A stretch of DNA of 64,000 nt, taken from positions 455,269 through 519,268 of the forward strand of contig NZ_JAUYTT010000012.1 in the NCBI RefSeq assembly GCF_030695035.1, given 5' to 3'. The stretch comes from Frigidibacter sp. GTDB taxonomy: Bacteria > Pseudomonadota > Alphaproteobacteria > Rhodobacterales > Rhodobacteraceae. A program made the position numbers and the translations under genes. Below the pieces are notes generated by a model. That model saw only the letters and a program-made list of their open reading frames with translations. It ran no database searches and was not told where the DNA came from. Shown here piece after piece: positions 8,896 to 18,420 of the stretch. Position 1 is the first letter of the stretch. Every line of letters begins with the position of its first letter.

Positions 8896-10491
8896 ATGTT
8901 TCACAAGACGAAGTGGCTCGCCGCCACGGTTGCGAGCTTTACCGCCGTCGCCGCGCCCGCGGCCTGGGCCGAGACGCCCGCCGACACGCTGATCATGGCC
9001 TGGTCGATCGATGACGTCATCTCGCTCGACCCCGCCGAACTTTTCGAATTCACCGCCGGCGAGATCGCCGGGAACAGCTATGAAACGCTGATCGGCTATG
9101 ATCCGATGAACGTGTCGGACATCAGCGGCAAGGTCGCGGAAAGCTGGGAAGTTTCCGAAGACGGCAAGACGCTGAGCTTCAAGATCAAGGAAGGCCGCAC
9201 CTTCGCCAGCGGCAACCCGATCACCGCCGCAGATGCCGTCTATTCGCTGACCCGCGCCGTGAAGATGGACATGTCGCCCGCGTTCATCCTCACGCAGTTC
9301 GGCTTCACCGCCGACAACGTCGACCAGATGATCCGCCAGACCGGCGATTACACCTTCGAATTCGAGATGGATCAGGCCTATGCGCCGACGCTCGTGCTCT
9401 ATTGCCTCACCGCCAACGTCGCCTCTGTCGTTGACATGAAGCTGGTGCAGGAAAATGAGGTCGATGGCGATTTCGGCTATAACTGGCTGAAGACCGGCTA
9501 TGCCGGTTCGGGCCCGTTCACCATCCGCGAATGGCGCGCCAACGAGGTCGTGGTGATGGAGCGCAACCCGAACTATTCGGGCGACGCTCCGGAGATGGCC
9601 CGCGTCATCTATCGCCACATCCCGGAACCGGCCACCCAGCGGATCTTGCTGGAGCAGGGCGACATCGACATCGCCCGCGACCTTGGCCCCGATGAGATCA
9701 CTGCGATGTCGTCGAACCCCGATCTGGTGGTCGAGGATGGCGTCAAGGGCTCAATCTACTACATGGGCCTGAACCAGAAGAACGAGAACCTCGCCAAGCC
9801 CGAGGTCGCCGAGGCGATGAAATGGCTGGTGGATTACGAGACCATCGCAGACACGCTGATGAAGGGCCGCGTCACCGTTCACCAGGCCTTCCTGCCCAAG
9901 GGCTTCCTGGGCGTGCTGGAGGAAAACCCCTACAGCCTGAACGTCGAGAAGGCCAAGGAACTGCTGGCCGAGGCCGGGCTGCCCGACGGCTTTACCGTCA
10001 CCATGGACACCCGCAACACACCCGAGATCACCAGCCTTGCCGAGGCGATCCAGGGCACGATGGCGCAGGCCGGCATCACGCTGGAACTGATCCCCGGCGA
10101 TGGCGGCCAGACCCTGACCAAGTACCGCGCCCGCAGCCATGACATCTATATCGGCCAGTGGGGCCCGGACTATCAGGACCCGCACACGAACGCCGATACC
10201 TTCGCGCGCAACCCCGACAACTCGGATGATGCGGCGTCGAAGCCGCTGGCCTGGCGCAACGCCTGGGACATCCCGGAGATGACCGCCAAGGCCGATGCCG
10301 CCGTGCTCGAGGGTGACGCGGACAAGCGCGCCGAGATGTATATCGAGCTGCAGAAAGAGCATCAGGCCGTCTCGCCCTTCGTGATCATGTTCCAGGAAAT
10401 CGAAGTCATGGCGCATCGCAAGAACGTCAGCGGCTTCGTCATCGGGCCGTCGTTCCAGGACAACTCCTTCGCCAACGTCACCAAAGACTGA
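8896..10491 (+). CDS. Peptide ABC transporter, periplasmic substrate-binding protein (family 5)
   Basis: This is a 531-residue DppA/OppA-type binding protein. The signal peptide ends near residue 25 (PAAWA-ET). The SBP_bac_5 signature region reads NSYETLIGYD, VAESWEVSEDGKTLSFKIKEG and GSGPFTIREW. It is the first gene of an operon with two permeases, two ATPases and an M19 dipeptidase, so the ligand is probably a short peptide or a peptide-like compound. Its stop overlaps the first permease start by 1 base. Confidence 0.92.
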   Translation: MFHKTKWLAATVASFTAVAAPAAWAETPADTLIMAWSIDDVISLDPAELFEFTAGEIAGNSYETLIGYDPMNVSDISGKVAESWEVSEDGKTLSFKIKEGRTFASGNPITAADAVYSLTRAVKMDMSPAFILTQFGFTADNVDQMIRQTGDYTFEFEMDQAYAPTLVLYCLTANVASVVDMKLVQENEVDGDFGYNWLKTGYAGSGPFTIREWRANEVVVMERNPNYSGDAPEMARVIYRHIPEPATQRILLEQGDIDIARDLGPDEITAMSSNPDLVVEDGVKGSIYYMGLNQKNENLAKPEVAEAMKWLVDYETIADTLMKGRVTVHQAFLPKGFLGVLEENPYSLNVEKAKELLAEAGLPDGFTVTMDTRNTPEITSLAEAIQGTMAQAGITLELIPGDGGQTLTKYRARSHDIYIGQWGPDYQDPHTNADTFARNPDNSDDAASKPLAWRNAWDIPEMTAKADAAVLEGDADKRAEMYIELQKEHQAVSPFVIMFQEIEVMAHRKNVSGFVIGPSFQDNSFANVTKD

Positions 10492-11549
10492 TGTCTGGCG
10501 CAACAAAGACCGGAGGGCGCAGCCGCGCCCTCCCCTTCGCGTGGAAGGCCGTCAAGCTGCTCGCCTCGGTCGCGCTGACCTTCCTGGGCCTGCTGTTCGT
10601 CACCTTCCTGATCGGCCGCGTCGTGCCCGTCGATCCGGTGCTGTCGGTGGTGGGCGACCGCGCCAGCCAGGCCGTGTATGACCGGGTCTATATCGAACTG
10701 GGGCTCGACAAGCCGCTGATCCAGCAATTCTGGATTTACCTGCAAAAGGTGTTCACCGGCGATTTCGGCGACAGCTTCATGACCAAGCGTCCGATCCTAG
10801 ACGATATCATGCGCGTCTTTCCGGCCACGCTGGAGCTTGCCACCTTCGGCGTGATCCTCGGCACCATCCTCGGCGTGCCGCTGGGGGTGCTGGCGGCCGT
10901 CAAGCAGGGTCGGCTGGCGGACCAGGTGGTGCGCGTCGTCGGCCTCATCGGTTATTCCGCCCCGATCTTCTGGCTGGGCCTTCTGGGGCTGCTGATCTTC
11001 TACGCCAAGCTCGGCTGGGTTGCCGGGCCGGGGCGCATCGACATCAGCTATGAATATGACATCACCCCCGCCACCGGCCTTCTGCTGATCGACAGCGCCA
11101 TGCAGGGCAAATGGGCGGCGTTCGGCAACATCTTCTCGCATATCATCCTGCCCGCCTCGCTTCTGGGCTATTTCTCGATGGCCTATATCAGCCGCATGAC
11201 CCGCAGCTTCATGCTGAACGAACTGGCGCAGGAATATGTCATCGCCGCCCGCGTCAAGGGCGTGCCGGAATGGCGGATCATCTGGGTCCATGCGCTGCGC
11301 AATGCCGCGGTGCCGCTGGTGACGGTGATCGCCCTGTCCTATGCGGGCCTGCTGGAGGGATCGGTGCTGACCGAGACCGTCTTCGCCTGGCCGGGCCTTG
11401 GCCAATACCTGACCAACAGCCTGCAGAACGCCGACATGAATGCCGTGCTTGGCGGCACGCTGGTGATCGGCGTGGTCTTCGTCGGGCTGAACCTGCTGTC
11501 CGACCTTCTCTACACCCTCCTTGACCCTCGTGTGAGGCGTCGCGGATGA
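10491..11549 (+). CDS. Peptide ABC transporter, permease (DppB type)
   Basis: The 352 residues have a cytoplasmic N-terminus of about 25 residues, one membrane segment, a periplasmic region (QFWIYLQKVFTGDFGDSF) and five more segments. The EAA loop reads EYVIAARVKGVPEWRIIWVH, the coupling helix for the ATPase. The insertion before the last segments (GWVAGPGRIDISYEYDIT) is typical of DppB. It pairs with the next gene. Confidence 0.92.
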   Translation: MSGATKTGGRSRALPFAWKAVKLLASVALTFLGLLFVTFLIGRVVPVDPVLSVVGDRASQAVYDRVYIELGLDKPLIQQFWIYLQKVFTGDFGDSFMTKRPILDDIMRVFPATLELATFGVILGTILGVPLGVLAAVKQGRLADQVVRVVGLIGYSAPIFWLGLLGLLIFYAKLGWVAGPGRIDISYEYDITPATGLLLIDSAMQGKWAAFGNIFSHIILPASLLGYFSMAYISRMTRSFMLNELAQEYVIAARVKGVPEWRIIWVHALRNAAVPLVTVIALSYAGLLEGSVLTETVFAWPGLGQYLTNSLQNADMNAVLGGTLVIGVVFVGLNLLSDLLYTLLDPRVRRRG

Positions 11550-11571
11550 GGCCCAGAACCCGGAGGCGCGC

Positions 11572-12486
11572 ATGACCGCCACATTCTCCCGCCGCGAATG
11601 GCTGCTGTCCGAACAGCCCGCCTCGCGCCGTCAGGCCCGTCTGGGCCAAGGCTACCGCACCTGGCTGGCGCTGCGGGCCAATCCGCTGGCGATGATCGGC
11701 CTCGCCATCGTAGTGACGCTGGTCGTCGTCGCGCTGCTGGCCAATGTCATCGCGCCCTATGACCCGATCGTCGGTGGCGATTTGCGGACAGAACGGCTGC
11801 TGCCGCCCTCGCTGACGCATCTGATGGGCACCGATGAACAGGCGCGCGACATCTTCTCGCGCCTCGTCCACGGCTCGCGCATCACCCTCATGGTGGTGGC
11901 GCTGGTCGCGGTGATCGCCACGCCCATCGGGCTGCTGGTCGGCACCACCGCGGGCTATTTCGGCGGTTGGGTCGATACCGTGTTGATGCGCGTGACCGAC
12001 ATCTTCCTGGCCTTCCCGCGGCTGATCCTCGCGCTGGCCTTCGTGGCGGCACTTGGGCCGGGGATCGAGAATGCGATCATCGCCATCGCCATCACTTCCT
12101 GGCCGCCCTATGCGCGGCTGGCGCGGGCCGAGACGCTGACGATCCGCGACACCGATTACATCAACGCCATCCGCCTGCAGGGGGCGCGCCCGGTGCGGAT
12201 CATCTGGGGGCACGTGGTGCCGCTGTGCCTGTCCTCGGTCATCATCCGGGTGACGCTGGACATGGCCGGGATCATCCTGACGGCGGCAGGCTTAGGTTTT
12301 CTAGGCCTCGGCGCACAGCCCCCCCAGCCCGAATGGGGTGCGATGATCGCCGGGGGCCGGCGCTTCATCATCGACCAGTGGTGGGTGGTGACGATGCCGG
12401 GCCTTGCCATCTTCGTGGTCTCGCTGGGGTTCAACTTCCTTGGCGACGGCCTGCGCGACGTCCTTGACCCGAAAGCCCGCAAATGA
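11572..12486 (+). CDS. Peptide ABC transporter, permease (DppC type)
   Basis: The 304 residues have an N-terminal OppC_N region and membrane segment, followed by the permease domain. Motifs are HLMGTDEQARDIFSRLVHGS, characteristic of DppC, and the EAA loop TDYINAIRLQGARPVRIIWG. It lies 22 bases after the DppB-type gene and overlaps the first ATPase gene by 4 bases. Confidence 0.92.
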   Translation: MTATFSRREWLLSEQPASRRQARLGQGYRTWLALRANPLAMIGLAIVVTLVVVALLANVIAPYDPIVGGDLRTERLLPPSLTHLMGTDEQARDIFSRLVHGSRITLMVVALVAVIATPIGLLVGTTAGYFGGWVDTVLMRVTDIFLAFPRLILALAFVAALGPGIENAIIAIAITSWPPYARLARAETLTIRDTDYINAIRLQGARPVRIIWGHVVPLCLSSVIIRVTLDMAGIILTAAGLGFLGLGAQPPQPEWGAMIAGGRRFIIDQWWVVTMPGLAIFVVSLGFNFLGDGLRDVLDPKARK

Positions 12487-13316
12487 GCGCCCTTCTGACA
12501 GTCGAAGACCTGCGCATCACCTTCCCGACGCGGCAGGGCCCGTCCGAGGTGGTGCGCGGCGTCAGCTTCACCCTCGGCCGCGAGCGGCTTGGCATCGTCG
12601 GCGAAAGCGGGTCGGGCAAGTCGCAGACCGGCCGCGCCCTTCTGGGCCTGACCCCGCCGCCCGGCACCGCCACCGCCAAACGGCTGGAATTCGACGGGAT
12701 CGACCTGCGCAGCGCCAGCCCCAAGCAATGGCGCGCCCTGCGCGGCGGGCGGATGTCGATGGTGATGCAGGATCCCAAGTTCAGCCTGAACCCGGTGATG
12801 ACCATCGGCCGCCAGATCATGGAGGCGCTGGCCTTCCACGGCCGCTCCAGCCGTGCCGAGAAGAAGGCCCGCGCGATGGCGATGCTCGAGGCGGTGCAGA
12901 TCCGCGACCCCGAACGCGTGTTCCGCGCCTATCCGCACGAGCTGTCGGGCGGGATGGGCCAGCGCGCGATGATCGCCATGATGCTGGTGACGGAGCCTGA
13001 CCTGCTGATCGCCGACGAGCCGACCAGCGCGCTGGACGTGACGGTGCAGATCGAGGTGCTGCGCATCCTCGACGCGCTGGTGACGGATCGCGGCATGGGG
13101 CTGATCTTCATCAGCCACGATCTGCGCCTTGTCGCCAGTTTCTGCGACCGGGTGCTGGTGATGTATGCGGGCCGGGTGGTCGAGGAGCTGAAGGCGTCGG
13201 AACTCGACCGGGCGCAGCATCCCTATACGCAAGGATTGATGAACTGCCTGCCCAAGATCGACAACGACACGCGCCCCCTGCCGACCATGACCCGCGACGC
13301 GAGTTGGGCACTATGA
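12483..13316 (+). CDS. Peptide ABC transporter, ATP-binding protein (DppD type)
   Basis: The 277 residues carry Walker A GESGSGKSQTG, signature LSGGMGQRAMIAMML, Walker B LLIADEPTSALD and H-loop FISHDL. The segment QHPYTQGLMNCLP near the end is the oligopeptide/dipeptide ATPase C-terminal motif. The signature Gln of LSGGQ is Met here, as in many DppD proteins. It works as a heterodimer with the next gene. Confidence 0.92.
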   Translation: MSALLTVEDLRITFPTRQGPSEVVRGVSFTLGRERLGIVGESGSGKSQTGRALLGLTPPPGTATAKRLEFDGIDLRSASPKQWRALRGGRMSMVMQDPKFSLNPVMTIGRQIMEALAFHGRSSRAEKKARAMAMLEAVQIRDPERVFRAYPHELSGGMGQRAMIAMMLVTEPDLLIADEPTSALDVTVQIEVLRILDALVTDRGMGLIFISHDLRLVASFCDRVLVMYAGRVVEELKASELDRAQHPYTQGLMNCLPKIDNDTRPLPTMTRDASWAL

Positions 13317-14077
13317 GCGCGCTGCTGGACATCCGGAACTTGCACGTCACCTTCGGCGCGGGCCCCGATGCCGTGCAGGCGGTGCGGGGCGTCACGCTGA
13401 AGGTGGCCGAGGGCGAGAGCTACGGCATCGTCGGCGAAAGCGGGTCGGGCAAATCCACCGTCCTGCGGGCGATCTGCGGGCTGGCGCCGACCAGCGAGGG
13501 CAGCATCCTTCTGGGCGGCAGCGAACTGACCTCCCCGCGCCGGGCGGACTTCTACCGCCGCGTGCAGATGGTGTTCCAGGACCCCTATGCCTCGCTGCAC
13601 CCCCGCCACACCGTCGACCGGGTGCTGTCGGAGCCGCTGGCGATCCACGGCTTCACGGACCGCGAGGCGCGAGTGGAACAGGCCCTGACCGATGTCGGCC
13701 TCGGCCCCTCGTTCCGCTTCCGCTATCCACACCAGCTGTCTGGCGGCCAACGCCAGCGCGTGGCCGTGGCCCGGGCCCTGATCCTCGAGCCGCGGGTGCT
13801 GCTGCTGGACGAGCCGACAAGCGCCCTCGACGCCTCGATCCAGGCCGAGGTGCTGAACCTGCTGGACCGGCTGCGCACCGAACGCGGGCTGACCTATGTG
13901 ATGGTCAGCCATGACCTCGCCGTCGTGGCGCATATGTGCGACCGGCTGATGGTGATGCAGCACGGCCAGGCTGTCGAGGAACTGACCCGCGGCGCCTTGC
14001 GCGCCCGCGCCGCCACCACCGATTATACCCGCCAACTCCTCACCGCCTCGCACGGATATACGAAAGCCGCATCATGA
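13313..14077 (+). CDS. Peptide ABC transporter, ATP-binding protein (DppF type)
   Basis: The 254 residues carry Walker A GESGSGKSTVLRA, signature LSGGQRQRVAVARAL, Walker B VLLLDEPTSALD and H-loop MVSHDLAVVAHM. The ATG at 13313 overlaps the preceding stop (ATGA). The C-terminal oligopeptide motif is shortened to DYTRQLLTASH. It is followed, again with an ATGA overlap, by the dipeptidase. Confidence 0.92.
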   Translation: MSALLDIRNLHVTFGAGPDAVQAVRGVTLKVAEGESYGIVGESGSGKSTVLRAICGLAPTSEGSILLGGSELTSPRRADFYRRVQMVFQDPYASLHPRHTVDRVLSEPLAIHGFTDREARVEQALTDVGLGPSFRFRYPHQLSGGQRQRVAVARALILEPRVLLLDEPTSALDASIQAEVLNLLDRLRTERGLTYVMVSHDLAVVAHMCDRLMVMQHGQAVEELTRGALRARAATTDYTRQLLTASHGYTKAAS

Positions 14078-15129
14078 CCCTGACCCCCGTTTTCGATGGC
14101 CATAACGACTTCCTGCTGCGCCTGTTGCGCAACCCCGCCGAGCGCGAGGCGATCTGGCTGACGGGCGAGGGCAAGGGCCATCTCGACCTGCCGCGGATGA
14201 AAGCGGGCGGCTTCGTGGGCGGGTTCTTTGCCGTCTACATCCCCTCGCCCAAGGCCCATGACGCGCCGGATTACGAGGCGCTGATGAACAACCCGCCCTA
14301 TGACCTGCCGCTGCCCGACCTGATCGGCGATACGGCGGCGATGCCGGTGGCGATGGCGATGGTGGGGCATCTGATGTGGATGGAGCGGACGGGCGCGCTG
14401 GCCATCTGCCGAAGCACCGCCGATATCCGCGCGGCGATGGAGGCGGGCAAGATCGCCGCCATCCTGCATATGGAGGGCGCCGAGGCGATCGGCGAGGATC
14501 TGGACGCGCTGCATGTCTGGCACGCGGCGGGACTGCGCAGCCTTGGCCCGGTCTGGTCGCGCCCCACGGTCTTTGGCCATGGCGTGCCCTTCCGCTTTCC
14601 GGGCGAGCCGGATACCGGGCCGGGGCTGACGGACGCCGGAAAGCGGCTGGTGGCCGAGTGCAACGCCTTGAAAATCATGATCGACCTCAGCCACCTGAAC
14701 GAGGCCGGCTTCAACGATGTGGCGGCGCTTTCGGACGCGCCGCTGGTCGCCACCCATTCCAACGCCCATGCCGTCACCCGCTCCACCCGCAACCTGACCG
14801 GCCGGCAGTTGCGGATGATTGCCGAGAGCAAGGGGATGGTCGGGCTGAACTACGCCACCTCCTTCCTGCGCGAGGATGGCAAGCAAAGCGCCGATATCGG
14901 CTGGGAGCCGGTGCTGAAGCACATGGACCATCTGCTGTCGGTTCTGGGGGAAGACCACCTCGGCCTTGGGTCCGACTTCGACGGCGCCACCATTCCGCAG
15001 GGCATCGGCGATGTGGCAGGCCTGCCGCATCTGCTGGAGGCGTTCCGCGCCCATGGCTATGGCGAGGCGCTGATCGAGAAGCTGGCCTGGAAGAACTGGC
15101 TCGCGGTGCTGGACCGGACCTGGGGCTGA
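14074..15129 (+). CDS. Membrane dipeptidase family protein (peptidase M19)
   Basis: The 351 residues have the M19 metal site: HND at residues 10-12 (the HxD pair), Glu in ILHMEGAEAI, then DLSHLNEAGFNDV and VATHSNAHAV for the second metal, and GLGSDFDGA near the C-terminus. No signal peptide is seen, so it probably acts in the cytoplasm on imported dipeptides. M19 enzymes can also cleave dipeptides with D-residues at the C-terminus. It is coupled by a 4-base overlap to the ATPase gene, which supports import followed by hydrolysis. Confidence 0.9.
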   Translation: MTLTPVFDGHNDFLLRLLRNPAEREAIWLTGEGKGHLDLPRMKAGGFVGGFFAVYIPSPKAHDAPDYEALMNNPPYDLPLPDLIGDTAAMPVAMAMVGHLMWMERTGALAICRSTADIRAAMEAGKIAAILHMEGAEAIGEDLDALHVWHAAGLRSLGPVWSRPTVFGHGVPFRFPGEPDTGPGLTDAGKRLVAECNALKIMIDLSHLNEAGFNDVAALSDAPLVATHSNAHAVTRSTRNLTGRQLRMIAESKGMVGLNYATSFLREDGKQSADIGWEPVLKHMDHLLSVLGEDHLGLGSDFDGATIPQGIGDVAGLPHLLEAFRAHGYGEALIEKLAWKNWLAVLDRTWG

Positions 15130-15132
15130 GGC

Positions 15133-16335
15133 ATGACACCCGTCCTGCGCAATGCCGATGCGCGGCGGCTGTTCCTGCACCGCCACGCGCTGGCAGAGCC
15201 TGCGGCGGGGCCGGCCAAGAGCGATGACCTGCTGGCGCTGATCGACCGGCTTGGCTTCGTGCAGGTGGACAGCGTCAATACGGTGGAACGCGCGCATCAC
15301 ATGATCCTGTGGTCGCGCCGCCCTGCTTACCGGCCCGAGAACCTGCGGCCGTTGCTGGAGCGTCGGCGCGATCTGTTCGAGCATTGGACCCATGACGCGG
15401 CGGTGATACCGATGGCGTTCCTGCCGCATTGGCGGCTGAGGTTCCTGCGGGATGAGACGCGGATCCGCGAGCGCTATCGCAGCTGGCAGGGCCCGGAGTT
15501 CGAGGCGCGGCTGGCGGATATTCTGGCCCATATCGCTGCGAATGGCCCCGTCGCCAGCGGCGAGGTCAGCCTTGGCGAAGAGCGTCCCCAAGGCGAGGGG
15601 CCGGGCTGGTGGAACTGGCATCCCTCCAAGACCGCGCTGGAATTTCTGTGGCGCACCGGGCAGTTGGCCGTGTCGCGCCGCGAGAATTTTGCCAAGGTCT
15701 ATGACCTTGCGGAGCGGGTGTACCCCGAGACCACGCACCTGCCCGAGGCCGAGACCATCGACTGGGCCTGCAATGCCGCGCTGGACCGGCTCGGCTTTGC
15801 GACCTCGGGCGAGATTGCGGCCTTCTGGGCCAAGGTGACGCCGGCGGAGGCGAGGGCCTGGTCCGCGGCGGCGCTGGCGCGGGGGCAGATCGAAGAGATC
15901 GCGGTGGAGGGCGCGGACGGGGTGCTGCGCCGCAGTTTCGCGCGGCCGGGGGTGGTGGCGGAGGCGGCCGGGCTGCCGGAGGCACCGGCGCGGCTGCGGG
16001 TGCTGTCGCCGTTTGACCCGGCGCTGCGGGACCGGGCGCGGGCGGAGCGGCTGTTCGGCTTTCACTACCGGATCGAGATTTTCGTGCCCGAGGCGCAGCG
16101 GCGCTATGGCTATTACGTGTTCCCGCTGCTGGAGGGGGACCGGCTGGTCGGGCGCATCGACGCGCGGGCCAAGCGGGCCGAGGGGCAGTTGCAGGTCGCC
16201 GCCTTATGGCCTGAAAACGCTGTGAAATTCGGCCGGCAAAGGCTGGCGCGGCTGGAGGCGGAACTGGGCCGGCTGGCGCGGTTTTCGGGGTGCGAGACGG
16301 TCACCTATGCGCCGGGATGGCTGCGCGAGGGCTGA
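15133..16335 (+). CDS. ycaQ: YcaQ/AlkX family DNA glycosylase-like winged-helix protein
   Basis: The 400 residues belong to the HTH_42 (YcaQ/AlkZ) family. The catalytic-type QxD motif is QVD at residues 44-46 in FVQVDSVNTVERAHHMI. The family stretch FEHWTHDAAVIPMAFLPHW and the C-terminal region GYYVFPLLEGDRLVGRIDA also fit. YcaQ of E. coli unhooks DNA interstrand crosslinks; this activity is inferred here. It starts 3 bases after the dipeptidase stop and may be the last gene of that operon. Confidence 0.83.
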   Translation: MTPVLRNADARRLFLHRHALAEPAAGPAKSDDLLALIDRLGFVQVDSVNTVERAHHMILWSRRPAYRPENLRPLLERRRDLFEHWTHDAAVIPMAFLPHWRLRFLRDETRIRERYRSWQGPEFEARLADILAHIAANGPVASGEVSLGEERPQGEGPGWWNWHPSKTALEFLWRTGQLAVSRRENFAKVYDLAERVYPETTHLPEAETIDWACNAALDRLGFATSGEIAAFWAKVTPAEARAWSAAALARGQIEEIAVEGADGVLRRSFARPGVVAEAAGLPEAPARLRVLSPFDPALRDRARAERLFGFHYRIEIFVPEAQRRYGYYVFPLLEGDRLVGRIDARAKRAEGQLQVAALWPENAVKFGRQRLARLEAELGRLARFSGCETVTYAPGWLREG

Positions 16336-16421
16336 TCCCGACATGGGGGCGGCGCAGGCGGGACAGACGGGGGGCTGCGCTGCCGCAAGTTTGGGGCGTA
16401 ACCCCTTGGAGTGCCCCGCAG

Positions 16422-17315
16422 ATGCAGCCAGTGACCTACCGGGCCGGGATAGGCCTTGTCGTGCTGGCGGGGGTGCTCTGGTCGCTGATGGGGCTGATCA
16501 TCCGGCTGATCGACGAGGCGAATACCTGGCAGGTGCTGTTCTGGCGGTCCGCCGGGATGGTGCCGGTGCTGTTCTGGGTGCTGTCACGCCGGTCCGGCGG
16601 GGCGCCGTTTGCGCGTTTGAAATCAAGCGGTTGGGCGGGGGCGATTGCGGCGGCGGGGCTGGTTGCGGCCTTTGCCGGGGCGATCTATGCCTTGCAGGCG
16701 ACGACGGTGGCCAATGCGATTTTCCTCTATTCGGCGGCGTCCCTCTTCACCGCGATCCTGGCCTGGCCGGTGCTGAAAGAGCCCGTGCAGCCGGCGACAT
16801 GGGTGGCTATCGCCTTGGCATCGCTGGGGATTTTCGTGATGGTGCGCGAGGGGCTGGCGATTGGCGCGGGGGATGGCAACATCGCGGCGCTGGTGTCGGC
16901 TGCGGGCTTCTCGGCCTTCACGCTGGCGGTGCGCCATGCACGGGCGCTGGACCTTGCCTCGGGGGTGTTCCTGGGCGGGCTGGCCTCGATGGCCGTGGCG
17001 GCAATTGTGCTGTGGGGTCAAGGGGATAGCGTGCTGGTGCCGGCGCGGGATGCGCTGATCGCGATGGCGATGGGGGCGCTGGTGCTGGGGTTCGGGATGG
17101 CCTGTTACACCGCCGGAAGCCGGGCGGTGCCGGCTGGCGAGCTGGCTTTGCTGGGGCTGATCGAGGTGCTGCTGGCGCCGCTCTGGGTCTGGGCCTTGCT
17201 GGGGGAAACCGCCAGTGCGGGCACCTTTGCGGGCGGCGCGCTGCTGCTGGCGGCGATCACCGGCAACGCGCTGTGGCTGTCGCGGCGGCGGGGCGTGGGG
17301 GCAGCTCAGGCCTGA
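16422..17315 (+). CDS. DMT (drug/metabolite) superfamily transporter, EamA domains
   Basis: The 297 residues comprise about ten membrane segments in two EamA repeats. The first repeat includes GVLWSLMGLIIRLI and the second ends with GLIEVLLAPLWVWALLGE, the conserved EamA end motif. The start at 16422 (MQPVTYRAG) is the first plausible ATG at a membrane-protein N-terminus; no strong ribosome site is seen. Such proteins usually export metabolites or amino acids. The substrate is unknown. Confidence 0.87.
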   Translation: MQPVTYRAGIGLVVLAGVLWSLMGLIIRLIDEANTWQVLFWRSAGMVPVLFWVLSRRSGGAPFARLKSSGWAGAIAAAGLVAAFAGAIYALQATTVANAIFLYSAASLFTAILAWPVLKEPVQPATWVAIALASLGIFVMVREGLAIGAGDGNIAALVSAAGFSAFTLAVRHARALDLASGVFLGGLASMAVAAIVLWGQGDSVLVPARDALIAMAMGALVLGFGMACYTAGSRAVPAGELALLGLIEVLLAPLWVWALLGETASAGTFAGGALLLAAITGNALWLSRRRGVGAAQA

Positions 17316-17390
17316 CCCAAGGCTATGCAGAACCCATACAGGACCCATGCGGATATCGTATGTAAAGTGAAGCACTCGGGAATTGCGCCC

Positions 17391-18032
17391 TCACCACGGC
17401 ACGGTCGCGCCTGAGTAGTCGAAGAACCCGCCTGAGTGCTGAGGCGTCAGACCGTCCAGCACCGCCAGCAGGTCGGTCGCGGCGCGGGCGGGGCTGTGCT
17501 TGTCGTGGCCGTAGCCCTCGGTGAAGGGCGTGGCCACGGTGCCGGGATGCAGGGCGGCGACGATGGCTTGCGGGTGGCTGCGCGAAATTTCTATCGCGGC
17601 GCCATGCAGCAGCTGGTTCAGCGCGGCCTTGGAGGCGCGGTAGGAATGCCAGCCGCCGAGGGCGTTGTCACCGATGGAGCCGACCCGGGCCGAGAGCGCG
17701 GCGAAGACACAGCGGCGGTCCTTTGGCATCAGTCGGAGGGCGTGTTTCAGCACCAGCGCCGGGCCGAGGGCGTTGATCGCCATTTGCGAGAGGAGCTCGC
17801 CGGCGGTGAGGCTGCGCAAGGCTTTCTCGGGCGTGCCGAGCGCGCCGGTGGCGGTGAAGATGAGTTCGAAGCTGCCGCTCAGGGCGCCGAGGTGTTCGGC
17901 GACCGATGCCTCGTCGGTGATCTCGAGGCCGTGGGAGGTGCGGGAGAGGGCGACGACCTCGCCGCGGGTGGCGAGGGATTTGGCGAGGGCGGCGCCGATG
18001 CCGCCTGAGGCGCCTATGACCAGTGACCGCAT
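17391..18032 (-). CDS. SDR family oxidoreductase (CsgA/C-factor-like, short form)
   Basis: The 213 residues contain the cofactor motif GASGGIGAAL and the active-site YRASKAALNQLL preceded by FAALSARVGS. The NNAG motif is replaced by TATGA, and the protein is about 35 residues shorter than classical SDRs, as in the C-factor group. A GGGGAG ribosome site precedes the ATG. It is transcribed divergently from the leuA leader. The function is not predictable. Confidence 0.87.
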   Translation of the reverse strand: MRSLVIGASGGIGAALAKSLATRGEVVALSRTSHGLEITDEASVAEHLGALSGSFELIFTATGALGTPEKALRSLTAGELLSQMAINALGPALVLKHALRLMPKDRRCVFAALSARVGSIGDNALGGWHSYRASKAALNQLLHGAAIEISRSHPQAIVAALHPGTVATPFTEGYGHDKHSPARAATDLLAVLDGLTPQHSGGFFDYSGATVPW

Positions 18033-18255
18033 GTTTTGTGCTCCCCGTTTTGATTTTTACGCAGGGGGGTGGGGCGTGGATCATTGCAGGGGCGTTGTGG
18101 CAATCACACCAGCCGGGTGAGTGCCTTGAGTTCGGTTGGTTCTCCTGAGCCCCAAGCGCTACCCCGGCCTTCTTCAGAATTTCGGCCGTCGACGAAATTC
18201 TGATGTGCCCGCCCCCCCTTGGCGGGCACATTCGTGCCCACCGGGGCGGTCCCAT

Positions 18256-18317
18256 CAGAATTTGGCACCCTCCGGACCAAGCTTCACCCCCCTTGCCCTG
18301 CGGCTTGCGCCTCCGGG
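18256..18317 (+). repeat. Dispersed repeat R2, copy 1
   Basis: These 62 bases, beginning CAGAATTTGGCAC and ending CTTGCGGCTTGCGCCT-type sequence plus CCGGG, match the minus strand of 28520-28581 at 55 positions. Both copies sit in gaps between divergent genes. Confidence 0.7.
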
Positions 18318-18414
18318 CAACCGGCGCGGTCGGCTTGCCACTGGCAAGCCGCCTGATCGCGCCGGAAGAAAAAGGCGAGGCGCAAAACCCCCTTTTCCTT
18401 TCCCGAAATCCCCC

Positions 18415-18420
18415 TATAGT
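18415..18420 (+). promoter_or_regulatory. -10 box of the leu leader promoter (TATAGT)
   Basis: TATAGT lies 7 bases before the ATG at 18428. A start site 6-7 bases downstream would put transcription at or next to that ATG. The -35 region (around 18392-18397, CTTTTC) is weak. Confidence 0.45.

Noticed and set aside
14023..16065. 680-codon minus-strand frame opposite the dipeptidase and ycaQ genes
   Set aside because: No recognisable domain, and it spans the boundary of two real plus-strand genes. It is a codon-position shadow.
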